Source: Alphaproteobacteria bacterium (GTDB taxonomy: Bacteria; Pseudomonadota; Alphaproteobacteria; TMED109). From it: DNA of 64,000 nt. Under the pieces are notes generated by a model that saw only the letters and a list, made by a program, of their open reading frames with translations, was not told the DNA's origin and ran no database searches. Positions 18,619-27,463 of the stretch are shown one piece after another. The stretch is taken from the NCBI GenBank assembly GCA_021296265.1, contig JAGWAT010000010.1:1-64000 (forward strand). Direction: 5' to 3'. Positions within the stretch are counted from its first letter, which is position 1. Every line of letters starts with the position of its first letter. A program made the position numbers and the translations under genes.

Positions 18619-18863
18619 CGGGTGCCAGGATCGCCGTAGATCAATTCACGCAGTTCCGGCCAGGAGTATTGCTCGAGCGGATCGGCCGCGCCCGTGTCGC
18701 CCGCCCGCAGGTCCGGAAGCACGTGCTTCCGAGGCGAGCCCGCAGTATCAAGCACCTGTCGCAGCCCATCCTCGACGACGGCACGCAACGTGGAGCCGGT
18801 TTCCCGGGCGTGGCGCTTGGCGCGAAGCAGTAATTCATCGTGCAAGTCGAGAGTTGTCTTCAT
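18615..18863 (-). CDS. VapB-type antitoxin (ribbon-helix-helix)
   Basis: An 82-residue antitoxin. The first 40 residues (MKTTLDLHDELLLRAKRHAR, then a GSTLRAVVEDGLRQVL helix) make a ribbon-helix-helix DNA-binding domain. The tail ends in an acidic and aromatic stretch (EQYSWPELRELIYG) that would wrap the toxin. It would neutralise the PIN toxin encoded immediately downstream and repress the shared promoter. The ATG at 18863 matches the family N-terminus; a longer in-frame extension to 19016 reads as non-coding. The RidA gene diverges from it at 18991, leaving about 127 bases for the two promoters. Confidence 0.85.
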   Translation of the reverse strand: MKTTLDLHDELLLRAKRHARETGSTLRAVVEDGLRQVLDTAGSPRKHVLPDLRAGDTGAADPLEQYSWPELRELIYGDPGTR

Positions 18864-18990
18864 AGGACCCATATTAGCCATAAACATTGATATGGGGAAG
18901 GCATACCCCGGGAGTCCCGGCGCGGAGAGTTCCGAACTCCCACGACCTCGCGGGATCATGCACAATCCGGCCCTGCACCAGGAGGCAAAC

Positions 18991-19413
18991 GTGGCCAACC
19001 AGATCAAAATTCTCAACCCGCCCGGTGCCGTGCCGGCACAGGGCCTCTACTCCCAAGCTGCGTTCGTGCCGGCCGGGACGGACACGTACCACATCGCCGG
19101 CCAGGTCTCGGTCGACCAGGATGGAACCATCGTCGGGAGCGACGATTTCGGCGCCCAGGTCCGACAGGTCTATCGGAACCTGGAAGCGGTGCTGAAAGCG
19201 CTGGGCGAGAGCTGCGACAGCATCGTCTCCATGCGCACGTACCTGGTGGACGCCGGACTGCTCCCGACCTTCATGAGCGTGCGGGCCGGCCTGTTCCCGA
19301 GTTTGTTCAGCGGACCCGCCTATCCCCCCAATACGCTCTTGATCATTGATGGGCTGGTCCGCCCGGAGTTCCTGATCGAAGTGGAGGCGGTCGCGGCCCG
19401 ACGTGCTTCCTGA
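18991..19413 (+). CDS. RidA family protein (reactive imine deaminase-like)
   Basis: A 140-residue RidA/YjgF/UK114 family protein, which as a trimer hydrolyses reactive enamines and imines made by PLP enzymes. Family features are LYSQAAFVPAGTDTYHIAGQ, the QVRQVYRNLEAVLKALG helix and a conserved closing EFLIEVEAVAA. The start is GTG at 18991 with a near-ideal AGGAGG five bases upstream. The catalytic arginine of canonical RidA should fall in the RP-E-like region (LVRPEFLIEVEA); the arginine is present but the context is not canonical, so this may be a RidA subfamily member with a different role. Confidence 0.85.
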   Translation: MANQIKILNPPGAVPAQGLYSQAAFVPAGTDTYHIAGQVSVDQDGTIVGSDDFGAQVRQVYRNLEAVLKALGESCDSIVSMRTYLVDAGLLPTFMSVRAGLFPSLFSGPAYPPNTLLIIDGLVRPEFLIEVEAVAARRAS

Positions 19414-20179
19414 GCCCAACGCCGGACACGGGACACAGGCGGACGGCGGTTGCCCGCGCCGCCCGCACCGTCCTGAATCCGGTACCGCTGTCGTGACCCG
19501 GTCAGCCGGCGGCGAACCGGCGGGGGCGGTTCGCACGACCGGGGCCAGAGGGTAGTCCGACCGGCCTGGGTCCTATCCGGCAAGGCGCTCCGCCAGCACT
19601 ACCGGGCCGCGGTGGTCACCGCGAGTGTGCCGCCCGCGATCCGAACTGCCTACACGCTATCGCCGCCTTCCGCCATCGCCACGCCTGCGGGTCGAAGGTT
19701 CTGGCATGCCCCCACATCCCGTGCCGCGTCCACTGGCCCCATTCCGCGATTCGATGCTAGCGAAGCGGACTTCCTGGCCGTCTACCCAGATCCAGTCGCC
19801 GTCGGTGACCTATGCCTTGCCGGTGAACGCTTCGCGCCGGGGACGACGCACGGGATGCGCCAGCGGCCCGACGGACGAGGGCAATGCGTGCTCGCCGATA
19901 CCGGCGTTTTCGGAATGGCCCCCGGAGGAAGGACGGGGCCGTACCGTCGGCCTAATTGGTCAGCGGCGTTTGTCTACCACCGTCGCGTTGTGCGTCTCGC
20001 AGATCGATCACAGCGCAGGTAATCGGGGCCACAAATTCTGCCGCATGGTGGAGAGCCGGATCTTGAGTTTCCAATCGCCGCGCCCCTTTCCAACCGCGGC
20101 CAGGATCCCTGCCATCTGGTTTAAGCGGGTCCGAAGGCGGTTCCATCACTATCAAGAACCGGTTGTGAAAGATTGTGGG
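19414..20179. other. intergenic with a possible degraded nuclease fragment
   Basis: This 766-base stretch has no convincing intact gene. On the minus strand, roughly 19830 down to 19740, a translation reads FTGKA, a stop, then VTDGDWIWVDGQEVRFASIE. That is the layout of the first part of a staphylococcal-nuclease-like (thermonuclease) domain, whose signature is a DGD plus a V-R-L-x-G-I-D-A-P-E strand. Stops and frame changes on both sides mean no intact protein. The rest of the gap is unassigned. Confidence 0.35.
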
Positions 20180-20596
20180 TCATGCATTGCGCAGGCGTTC
20201 GAGAGCCTCACGGGCTGTCACTGTCGGAATGTTCTCGATCTCCCCGAGCGCAAGCATGTCCCTCTTGTCTCCGGAGACGATCAGGTCGACGTCTCCGGAG
20301 ATCGCCGTAGCCAGAATGTGGTTGTCCTTTGGATCGGGAGACAGAAACACACTTGGCAACTCATCAAGGATCAATGCGCTGGTGTTGATGTTCTCGACGA
20401 TGGACTTTGCCTCGTCGGGGTCGAGGAACTTCCGGAGTTGTCTGCGAGCGAAAACATCGGCCAACTCGCTGACTTGCGTAGTTGATGTCACGAGCTCAAT
20501 CGTGCCGCGCAACCATGCCTGATACAGACTGTCAGGCGGGGTACCCTTGGTGATGAGGGCGCCAATCAGGATATTGGTGTCAAGTACGACCCGCAC
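20180..20596 (-). CDS. PIN domain toxin, COG1569 type
   Basis: A 138-residue PIN domain protein of the putative toxin group COG1569. Active-site acids are D6 (VVLDTNILIGAL), E44 (QVSELADVF), D91 in SPDPKDNHILATA and D110 in LIVSGDKRDML. The wording LDTNILI and the SPDPKDN motif separate this group from classic VapC. It is second in a two-gene module, overlapping the small upstream antitoxin gene by 17 bases. The cleavage target is unknown. Confidence 0.87.
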   Translation of the reverse strand: MRVVLDTNILIGALITKGTPPDSLYQAWLRGTIELVTSTTQVSELADVFARRQLRKFLDPDEAKSIVENINTSALILDELPSVFLSPDPKDNHILATAISGDVDLIVSGDKRDMLALGEIENIPTVTAREALERLRNA

Positions 20597-20816
20597 GCGC
20601 AGCGCTCACTTCATCGTCGATCAGGTCCAGAATCTCCATTTGGTCATATCCGGCGTTGCGTTCCTTGACCTGTCCAATAGTGAGATCAAAGACGTGCCGG
20701 CGCACAGCTTCATCGACGAACCGGGACAGGTCGCCCTTCTTGCCGCCGTTGCGAGCAAGGAATGTACGGACCGCCCGGTCGGTCTCTTCCGAGATCGAGA
20801 GGTTCCATCGAGTCAT
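20580..20816 (-). CDS. small ribbon-helix-helix-like antitoxin
   Basis: A 78-residue protein upstream of, and overlapping, the COG1569-type PIN toxin. Its N-terminus (MTRWNLSISEETDRAVRTFL) reads as a ribbon-helix-helix strand and first helix, followed by a basic GGKKGDLSRFVDEAVRRHVF helix. The C-terminal part is acidic (MEILDLIDDEV), suited to binding the toxin. The ATG at 20816 has GGAGAG eight bases upstream, which favours it over the ATG at 20834. It should be the antitoxin of this module by position and size. Confidence 0.8.
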   Translation of the reverse strand: MTRWNLSISEETDRAVRTFLARNGGKKGDLSRFVDEAVRRHVFDLTIGQVKERNAGYDQMEILDLIDDEVSAARAGRT

Positions 20817-21363
20817 TGACCGCTCTCTCCACATATGCGCATAAACATCTATGCGCCAATCCTACGGCCGACGCCACCGTTCCTCAATTGCTTGTCGACG
20901 TGGAACGCGCTCTATCCTCGCCTAGCGCGCTCAAGAGGTTCCCGCTGATGCTCCCCGGGATGCGGGACCTGGCAGTGTGCATGGAAAGAGGCTTATATCG
21001 AAAGGTTGGTGCGGGTGGTCCAGACGGTGCGTGGCCGGGGTTGCCGAGGCCGTTTTGCCAGTGGCGTGCGCGAGCGCCCGTATACAAGCGTGGCCCGACC
21101 CTGTTCGGCTTCGTCGCTGACGGCGCGGGCGTGCCCGTGACCTCGTTTGAGCATCCCCATGGAAACCCTGGCGAACATGTTGCCGGCCGCGACCTCCAAG
21201 GGAATGGCGGTAGGTTCTGCGGGCCAGCAATCCGCTACGCCGCCACCGGGACAGAACAGTCCGGCGCTGCGGCCTAGCGGCTGATGATTCGCGAGGCGGG
21301 ACCGGTGCCCTCCGTCGGCTCAGATCCGCACATCACCGCTATGTGCGGATCTCTCATCCCACG
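20817..21363. other. intergenic, no intact gene
   Basis: This 547-base gap lies between a toxin-antitoxin promoter and the end of an ABC transporter operon. One plus-strand frame (about 21080-21180) contains PTLFGFVADGAGVPVTSFE, which loosely recalls the middle of IS1634/IS4-type transposases, but catalytic residues and flanking repeats are not seen. I do not call a gene here. Confidence 0.35.
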
Positions 21364-22149
21364 TCAGGACGCGGACGCGAGGTCGACCGGCACGCAGACG
21401 TGATAGCCGCTCGGCAGGCGTTCGACGGCGATCGGCGCACCGTAGACCCGGGACAGGATCTCCGGCGTCAGCACGTCGACCGGTCGACCGGCGGCCTGGG
21501 TCACGCCATCGCCGAGCAGGTGGACGCGAGTCGCATACGCGAACGCATGGTCCGGATTATGCGTCGAAAGCACGACACCCAGGCCGGCGGCCGCGAGTTT
21601 CCGCACCTCGTTCAACACGAGGATTTGATTCCCGAAATCGAGGCTGGCGGTCGGTTCGTCCATCACGATCAGCCTGGCATCCTGGGCCAGTGCCCGGGCG
21701 ATCAGCACCAGCTGCCGCTGGCCCCCGGAAATCCGTGTGTAGTCGCGCCCGGACAGGTCACCGATGCCCATCTGCGAGAGCGCGGCGGCGGCTCGCTCCC
21801 GATCCTCCCGGCGCGGCCTGGAGAACGTGTCGCGGTGAGCGGTACGGCCCATCAGGACCATGTCGCCCACTGCGTACGGGAACACGGTCGTGTGCGCCTG
21901 CGGGACGTACGCCATCTGGCGCGCGACGTGCCTGCGCTGGAGCGAGAGGATGTCGCAATCGTCGAGCAGAACCCGACCCGCCTGCCGCGGGATGAGTCCG
22001 AGCAGGGTCTTGAACAGGGTGGTCTTGCCGCACCCGTTGGGTCCTAGCAGACACAGGATTTCGCCCGCCCGCAGCACGAGGTTCACCGCGCGGCCGACTG
22101 GAAATCCCGGATAACCGAACCCCAGATCCTCGGCCCGCAGGACGCTCAC
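21364..22149 (-). CDS. iron-complex/corrinoid-type ABC transporter ATP-binding protein
   Basis: A 261-residue ATPase of the FecE/BtuD family. Walker A is GPNGCGKTT (about residue 38), the signature is ISGGQRQLVLIARAL, Walker B is LIVMDEPTASLD and the switch is LSTHNPDHAF. The GTG start at 22149 overlaps the stop of the permease gene (GTGA), the tight coupling usual for these importers. Together with the permease and the binding protein it forms a three-gene system for a metal chelate such as a ferric siderophore, heme or cobalamin. No TonB-dependent receptor lies within the window, so the substrate stays open. Confidence 0.9.
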   Translation of the reverse strand: MSVLRAEDLGFGYPGFPVGRAVNLVLRAGEILCLLGPNGCGKTTLFKTLLGLIPRQAGRVLLDDCDILSLQRRHVARQMAYVPQAHTTVFPYAVGDMVLMGRTAHRDTFSRPRREDRERAAAALSQMGIGDLSGRDYTRISGGQRQLVLIARALAQDARLIVMDEPTASLDFGNQILVLNEVRKLAAAGLGVVLSTHNPDHAFAYATRVHLLGDGVTQAAGRPVDVLTPEILSRVYGAPIAVERLPSGYHVCVPVDLASAS

Positions 22150-23189
22150 CAGCTGCGCCGTCCGGTCGCCAGCAACCAAAGGAATACCGGCGCCCCGACG
22201 AAGGCGGTCAGGATGCCCAGCGGTGTCTCGGTTTCGGCCATGGTACGGGCGATCGTGTCGACCGCCAGCAGGTAGCCCGCCCCCAGGATCATCGCTACCG
22301 GCAGCAGGCGATCGAAGTTCGGCCCGACCACCAGGCGGGCAATATGGGGCATCACCAGTCCCACCCAACCGACCACGCCCGCGACCGCCACCACGCTGGC
22401 CGTCATCAGCGTCGCGGCGGCGACCAGCAGGACGCGCAGCCGGCGCGGGTCGATCCCAAGCGCCGTGGCCTCCTCGTCCCCCAACGTCATCAGGTTCATG
22501 CGCCAGCGGAGCAGGACCAGCGGCACGAGGCCGACCACGACAAAGGGCAGCGCGGACCACACGTCGTCGGGCTGCGTGCCGGCCAGCGACCCCAGTAGCC
22601 AGAACGTGATCGCGGGCAGCTGGTCGTACGGGTCCGCCAGGATCTTCACCAGGGATATGCACGCGCCAGCCAGCGCCCCGAGCACGACGCCCGCCAGCAC
22701 CAGCACCAGCATGGGATCGTGGCCGCGGACCGCCGTCGCGACGGCGTACACCAGCGCCACCGTTCCCAGGCCGCCCGTGAAGGCGAAGCCCTGGGTTACG
22801 ACGACCGGCATCGACAGCAGGATGCCCAGCGCCGCGCCCAGGCCGGCCCCGGTTGAGACACCGAGGATGTCCGGAGACACGAGCGGGTTGCGGAACAGGC
22901 CCTGATAGACCGTACCGGCGGCCGCCAGAGCCGCACCAACCAGCAGGGCAGCCAGAACACGTGGGATGCGCACCGAGAACAGAACGGTCTCGACCTGGGC
23001 GTCCGTCAGCCCGGCACCACCGCCGGCATAGTCCAGCAACGCGGCGAGAACCTGGTCGACGGAAACGGGGTACGGCCCGACCGTGATCGCGAACAGGGCG
23101 AGCAGCAGCAGGCCGGCGGCCAAAGCGCCGATGATGGGACCAGCGGCGGTGCGCGCACGCTGTCGTTCCGGACTACCGGGCGGGTTCAA
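22146..23189 (-). CDS. FecCD-family ABC transporter permease
   Basis: A 347-residue permease of the FecCD/BtuC family with about ten membrane helices. Diagnostic motifs are VRIPRVLAALLVGAALAAAG, FRNPLVSPDILGVSTGAGLG and VGWVGLVMPHIARL, the last close to the ATPase-coupling loop. DEEATALGIDPRRLRVLLV marks the cytosolic coupling segment. It overlaps the binding-protein gene before it by four bases and the ATPase gene after it by four bases. As a homodimer it would make the channel for a metal chelate. Confidence 0.92.
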   Translation of the reverse strand: MNPPGSPERQRARTAAGPIIGALAAGLLLLALFAITVGPYPVSVDQVLAALLDYAGGGAGLTDAQVETVLFSVRIPRVLAALLVGAALAAAGTVYQGLFRNPLVSPDILGVSTGAGLGAALGILLSMPVVVTQGFAFTGGLGTVALVYAVATAVRGHDPMLVLVLAGVVLGALAGACISLVKILADPYDQLPAITFWLLGSLAGTQPDDVWSALPFVVVGLVPLVLLRWRMNLMTLGDEEATALGIDPRRLRVLLVAAATLMTASVVAVAGVVGWVGLVMPHIARLVVGPNFDRLLPVAMILGAGYLLAVDTIARTMAETETPLGILTAFVGAPVFLWLLATGRRSW

Positions 23190-24205
23190 TCGGTCAATCG
23201 GCTCAGCAGCTCGTCCGTCAGATCGACATGATAGAACAGTCGGTAGAACGTCCGGACTTCCTGCCGCCAGTCGAGCTGCATTCGATCGGGATAGAAGAGA
23301 CTGCCCAGCCAGCGAAGTCCCATGATGCGGTTGACCGACGGCGGCCGGTCAATCCAGCCGAACGGCGACGTCGGCGCCAGGAACACGCGCCCCCGCTGCA
23401 CGGCATCGATCGGTGCCCAGAGCGGGCTTGCCCACACCTGCGCGTAGAACTCCCGGTCCCACGTGATGATCGTGTCCGGATCGGCAAGGATCAGCTGTTC
23501 GGCCGACATCTGCGTCAGGCCGCGCCGGCTCCGCTCGTCGGGGCTGGCCCCGGCCACGTTGCGCCCGCCGGCTCGCTCGATGATCTCGGTGTTGATCGAA
23601 CCCTGCAGGCCGGTCTCGAGCCCGGAGGGCGTCCGGGCCAGGTAGACGCGCGGACGCCGTTCTTCGGGAATGCCTGCCAGTGCGAACTCGAGGTCGACGA
23701 GCAACGTTTCGACGTAGACCGCGAGTTGCTCGGCACGATCGGAGACGCCGAGCACGTCACCCATCAGCCGCAATGCGGTCGCGGTGTGTTCGAACCGCCC
23801 GTCGATCAACAGGTACGGGATACCGGTCTGGGCCTGCAGGCGGTCGGCCAGCGAGATGTGGGCACCGCGAACCGCCCCGAAGTCGAAGATCAGGTCGGGT
23901 TGGGCCCGAAGGACGACTTCGAGATTCGCCGTATTGCCACGCCCCGTGAGCCGGCCGGTTTCGGGCAATCCCCGGTACGCTTCTGGCAAATACCTTTCGT
24001 CCTCCCGGGATAGTGCCCGGGGCCACCCGATCAGGCGGTCCGGGGCAAGCACGTAAAGGAGAACGGCCGCCGGCGGCCCGGCCGCGTAGACCCTTTGCAC
24101 CGTTTCCGGAATCGTGACCGTCCGGCCGGCGGAATCGGTGACCGACCGCGCATCGGCCGCGCCCGTCACTGCCACCATCGTCGCAAGAATCAAAGCGTTG
24201 CGCAT
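23186..24205 (-). CDS. ABC transporter substrate-binding protein (FecB/BtuF-like, periplasmic)
   Basis: A 339-residue periplasmic binding protein of the TroA/FecB class. A signal peptide covers about residues 1-20 (MRNALILATMVAVTGAADAR). The mature part opens with SVTDSAGRTVTIPETVQRVY, the usual first strand, and includes QPDLIFDFGAV and ADPDTIITWD. The ATG at 24205 has AGGAG six bases upstream, which fixes the start. It is the first gene of the operon. Similar proteins bind iron complexes, heme, cobalamin or molybdate; the ligand cannot be told here. The C-terminus extends through FYRLFYHVDLTDELLSRL, common in this group. Confidence 0.87.
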   Translation of the reverse strand: MRNALILATMVAVTGAADARSVTDSAGRTVTIPETVQRVYAAGPPAAVLLYVLAPDRLIGWPRALSREDERYLPEAYRGLPETGRLTGRGNTANLEVVLRAQPDLIFDFGAVRGAHISLADRLQAQTGIPYLLIDGRFEHTATALRLMGDVLGVSDRAEQLAVYVETLLVDLEFALAGIPEERRPRVYLARTPSGLETGLQGSINTEIIERAGGRNVAGASPDERSRRGLTQMSAEQLILADPDTIITWDREFYAQVWASPLWAPIDAVQRGRVFLAPTSPFGWIDRPPSVNRIMGLRWLGSLFYPDRMQLDWRQEVRTFYRLFYHVDLTDELLSRLTD

Positions 24206-24374
24206 GGCCGGCTCCTGCCCACGGGGGCCGCTAGCGTAACTCCGGACGAGCACCGTTGCGGGAGCGGAATGGGTGCGGCCGGCGACCATGGCCAACGGTC
24301 GCGATGCCGGCGCCCGTTGGGCAGGGTTGCGCGGAGCTCGTATGTTGGCGCCGGCCGCACGGGGAAGACAGAGA

Positions 24375-24911
24375 ATGATCCAACAGGTGCTCACGTTTTG
24401 GTTCGAACGTCACGGTCCCGACCAGTGGTGGGCAAAGGACCCCGCCTTCGATGACGCGATCCGCGTGCAGTTCGGCTCTCTTCACGCGCGTGCCGTCCGC
24501 GCCGAGCTCCACGACTGGCGGGCCCAACCCGAAGGGCGCCTCGCCGAGATCATCGTGCTCGACCAGTTCTCCCGAAACCTCTATCGCGACAATGCCCGCG
24601 CCTTCGCCAACGACGGAATGGCGCTGGTGCTGGCGCAGGAAGCGGTGCGCGCCGGCGCCGACCAGAAGGTCCCGCTGGAGCAGCGGGGGTTCCTTTACAT
24701 GCCGTACCAACACAGTGAATCGGCGGCCGTGCACGAGATCGCCGTGCCGCTATTTGAAGCGCTGGGCGATGCCCAGAGCTTGGACTACGAACTGCAGCAC
24801 AAGGCGATCATTGACCGGTTTGGGCGCTATCCGCACCGCAACGAGGTGCTTTCGCGGCCCTCCACGACCGAGGAGATCGCCTTCCTCAAGACCGAGGGCT
24901 CTTCGTTCTGA
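24375..24911 (+). CDS. DUF924 family protein
   Basis: A 178-residue protein of the DUF924 family, an all-helical TPR-like fold of unknown role that is widespread in proteobacteria. Recognisable parts are VLTFWFERHGPDQWWAKDP at the start, IIVLDQFSRNLYRD in the middle, and FLYMPYQHSES, followed by HKAIIDRFGRYPHRNEVL near the end. The full family length is present. The ATG at 24375 gives the family start. It diverges from the metal-chelate importer at 24205, so about 170 bases hold both promoters; nothing like a cobalamin riboswitch was seen there. Confidence 0.85.
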   Translation: MIQQVLTFWFERHGPDQWWAKDPAFDDAIRVQFGSLHARAVRAELHDWRAQPEGRLAEIIVLDQFSRNLYRDNARAFANDGMALVLAQEAVRAGADQKVPLEQRGFLYMPYQHSESAAVHEIAVPLFEALGDAQSLDYELQHKAIIDRFGRYPHRNEVLSRPSTTEEIAFLKTEGSSF

Positions 24912-25116
24912 CGACCAGTGCCGGCGCCGAGCTGCCGTGGGCTCCGGCGGCGCTTCGACGCATTGTCCCGCACGCGCACCGCGCCGCCAGCGTGCGGCAG
25001 CCTGCCAGCGGTCGATCCCGGAACCGCTGTGGCCGGCCACAGGCAATGGCTGGGCCGTTTCCGAAATGCCGGATCCCTGCCGCAGGCAGTCGGACCGCCC
25101 CGTTCTGGACCATGCA

Positions 25117-25902
25117 CTAGAGGTCGGCGTCCACACCGACCGGGCAATGGTCGGATCCTTGCTCGCCCGGCCAGATGAAGGCGTTGTGTACCCGCTTCAT
25201 CGCGGCCGGTGATGCCAGCACGTAGTCGATTCTCCAGCCGACGTTCCGTTCACGGGCTCCGCCCCACTGGCGCCACCACGTGTAGTGCCCCGGATCATCA
25301 GGATGCAGCGCGCGAAACGTATCGATCCAGCCGGCCTCCACCCAGCGATCGAGTTCCGCCCGCTCCTCGGGCAGGAACCCGCTGCTCTTCACATTGGTCT
25401 TCGGACGTGCGAGGTCGATGGCGCGGTGCGCGGTGTTGTAGTCGCCGATCACGAACACCGGGCATCGGCGCCGGAGGCGCTGGACCCGCTCGAAGACCGC
25501 CTGGTAGAAGTCGAGCTTGTAGGGGACGCGGCTGTTGTCGCGATCCTTCCCGCTGCCTTTCGGAAAATAAACGTTGACCACCACAAACCGCCCGCGATCA
25601 CTCCGGAAGTGGGCGGCCAGGTAGCGGCCCTCGATGTCAAAGCGCCGATCACCGAGCGCGGTCTCCAGCCGCTCCGGTTCGACTTTCGCGTACATCCCGA
25701 CACCGCTGTACCCGCGGCGCTCGGCCGGTACGAACGCGGCATGCCAGCCGGCGGGGGACCGGGCGGCATCTGGCACCTGCTCCGGGAGCGCCCGGACCTC
25801 CTGGATCCCCACGACATCCGCATCCGACCGCGCAAGGAAGTCCACGAAGCCACGACGCGTGCACGCACGGATTCCGTTCACGTTCCAGCTCACGATCCGC
25901 AT
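25117..25902 (-). CDS. xthA: exodeoxyribonuclease III (AP endonuclease family 1)
   Basis: A 261-residue exonuclease III, a cytosolic repair enzyme that cuts DNA at abasic sites and removes 3' blocks. The family motifs are all present: MRIVSWNVNGIRA at the start, GIQEVRA with the metal-binding glutamate, GYSGVGMY, VNVYFPKGSG, VFVIGDYNTAHRAID with the catalytic aspartate and asparagine, TWWRQWGGARERNVGWRIDY, and the catalytic SDHCPVG at the end. The length is typical. It stands alone; the 205 bases between it and the DUF924 gene show nothing clear. The symbol is given by family resemblance. Confidence 0.92.
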   Translation of the reverse strand: MRIVSWNVNGIRACTRRGFVDFLARSDADVVGIQEVRALPEQVPDAARSPAGWHAAFVPAERRGYSGVGMYAKVEPERLETALGDRRFDIEGRYLAAHFRSDRGRFVVVNVYFPKGSGKDRDNSRVPYKLDFYQAVFERVQRLRRRCPVFVIGDYNTAHRAIDLARPKTNVKSSGFLPEERAELDRWVEAGWIDTFRALHPDDPGHYTWWRQWGGARERNVGWRIDYVLASPAAMKRVHNAFIWPGEQGSDHCPVGVDADL

Positions 25903-26497
25903 GTATCCTGGTCCTTCCTCGCCGCCGCGACACGGCCGACCATCGTATCCCTTTCGACGCGCGGTGCCGGGTCCCGGCCCTGACCGCCGAACCGGTTCAC
26001 GGCCGGCGGGTCGTCCCCGACCGGCGTTCTAACTGCCTCGACGCCATGAACTGCGCCCCAGCACCGCTGAACCTGGCGTGGCTTCCGGATACGGTACCAC
26101 GGTCCCCGAGCGGCAATTGCGACCTTGAGCGTGCGGAGGGTTCGATCAGGCGACGCGCCTGGCGTGACGGGGCCGCGCCGGCCCTGTTCCTTTCGTCCCT
26201 ACCTACCGCTCCTAACTAGCGCTGCCCGCCGCGCGGGCATGTCCCCCACAGCCTCCGAACACCCTCATCCATCGGTACGGGTCGGAGCCCCACGCGGAGC
26301 AGGGTCTAGCGCGCATGTTCCCATCATTCCGTAACGGGTGCGGGCGTCTGGCCGCATCCCTCTGTCCTTCCCAGTTCATCCGATTGGCGCAACCGCGGGC
26401 GAGCGGTGGCCGGCATCGTCGGAGTGTTCTGAACCGTCTCTTGGGGATCCCTGCCGTGTCCAGGACATCCTGATGCAGCCGGCCCAGATCGAACGGA
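25903..26497. other. intergenic, no feature recognised
   Basis: This 595-base gap lies between the start of xthA and the end of the OxyR-type gene. The open frames on both strands are short and unrelated to known families. I see no tRNA, repeat or clear terminator in it. Confidence 0.45.
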
Positions 26498-27463
26498 CTA
26501 TGCGGCAACGGCGGTCGCACCGTTCCGGACCGCCGCACGGGCCTGCTCGACGAGCGCCTCGCCGGCTTCGGTCACCGCGTCAGCCAGCACCTCGATCCAC
26601 TGCTGACCGTGCGAGGCCACGCGATGCACGAGGCCGATGCGCCGTGAAGGTTCAGGATCGGCGAACCGCAGCAGGTTCAGCTCGGGGGCGTTGGCTCGCT
26701 CGGTGAGCGCGGCCGTTTCCGGTATCAAGGTCAAACCGGCTCCACTGGCCACAAGCCGGCTCAGGGTGGTCAACGATCCCGCACCACGACGCACGTCCTG
26801 CAGCCGCCACGTTGCGCAAGCGCCCCGGATCTGCTCGCCCAGACAATGCCCCTCATCGAGCGTGAGCAGCGGCCCGATGTCGGCGCGCGCCAGATCCGCA
26901 GGACGCGGATTGCCCTTGAACGCGTGGGTCACGGCCGCAATCCGCTCGGAGCGGGCGGCGATCAGGAAACGGTCCTCGAACAGTTCCCGTTCAGGAAGCT
27001 CCAGCAAGCCCAGCGGCAGCGAAACGATCGCGGCGTCCAGACGACCGGCGAGGAGATCGGACACCAGGGTCTGACCGGAGGCCTCCCTGAGATCGAGATC
27101 GATCCGCGGCGACGTCGACTGCAGGCGCTCGAGGACCTCGCCGAGCAGGTAGGGTGCCAGCGTCGACACCATGCCGACGGCGACTCGCAGCGACGTGTCT
27201 GCAGACCGCTTGCCCATGGTTTCGAGAAGCAGGGCCTCGTCGAGGACCCGCAGCGCCTGCTGATGAACGTCCCGGCCCATCTGGGTCAGGATGATCCCGC
27301 GGCGGTCGCGTTCAACCAGCGGGCCGCCCAGGGTGCTTTCCAGCTCCTGGATCTGCAGCGATAGCGCTGGCTGGCTGACAAATACGTTCTCGGCCGCCCG
27401 ACTGAACGAGCCGTGCTCGACCAGCGCTCGGAAGTACCGCAACTGACGTAAGGTTACCTTCAC
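26498..27463 (-). CDS. oxyR: OxyR-type LysR family hydrogen peroxide sensor
   Basis: A 321-residue LysR-type regulator with the features of OxyR, which senses hydrogen peroxide through a disulfide. Residues 1-60 form the winged helix-turn-helix (LRQLRYFRALVEHGSFSRAA, then SQPALSLQIQELE). In the sensor domain, LLTLDEGHCLGEQIRGACATW places cysteines at 207 and 216, nine residues apart as in E. coli OxyR (C199 and C208). That spacing supports OxyR over other LysR members. It stands alone, with an unusually AT-rich leader upstream (see 27646-27674). No katG or ahpC is next to it here. The ATG at 27463 gives the family start. Confidence 0.85.
   Translation of the reverse strand: MKVTLRQLRYFRALVEHGSFSRAAENVFVSQPALSLQIQELESTLGGPLVERDRRGIILTQMGRDVHQQALRVLDEALLLETMGKRSADTSLRVAVGMVSTLAPYLLGEVLERLQSTSPRIDLDLREASGQTLVSDLLAGRLDAAIVSLPLGLLELPERELFEDRFLIAARSERIAAVTHAFKGNPRPADLARADIGPLLTLDEGHCLGEQIRGACATWRLQDVRRGAGSLTTLSRLVASGAGLTLIPETAALTERANAPELNLLRFADPEPSRRIGLVHRVASHGQQWIEVLADAVTEAGEALVEQARAAVRNGATAVAA

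Noticed and set aside
21070-21210. Transposase-like translation containing PTLFGFVADGAGVPVTSFE.
   Set aside because: It only loosely recalls IS1634/IS4 proteins, the catalytic acids are not seen, and no inverted or direct repeats flank it.
24206-24374. Possible cobalamin riboswitch ahead of the metal-chelate importer.
   Set aside because: The gap is only about 170 bases, shared by two divergent genes, and none of the conserved riboswitch blocks is recognisable.
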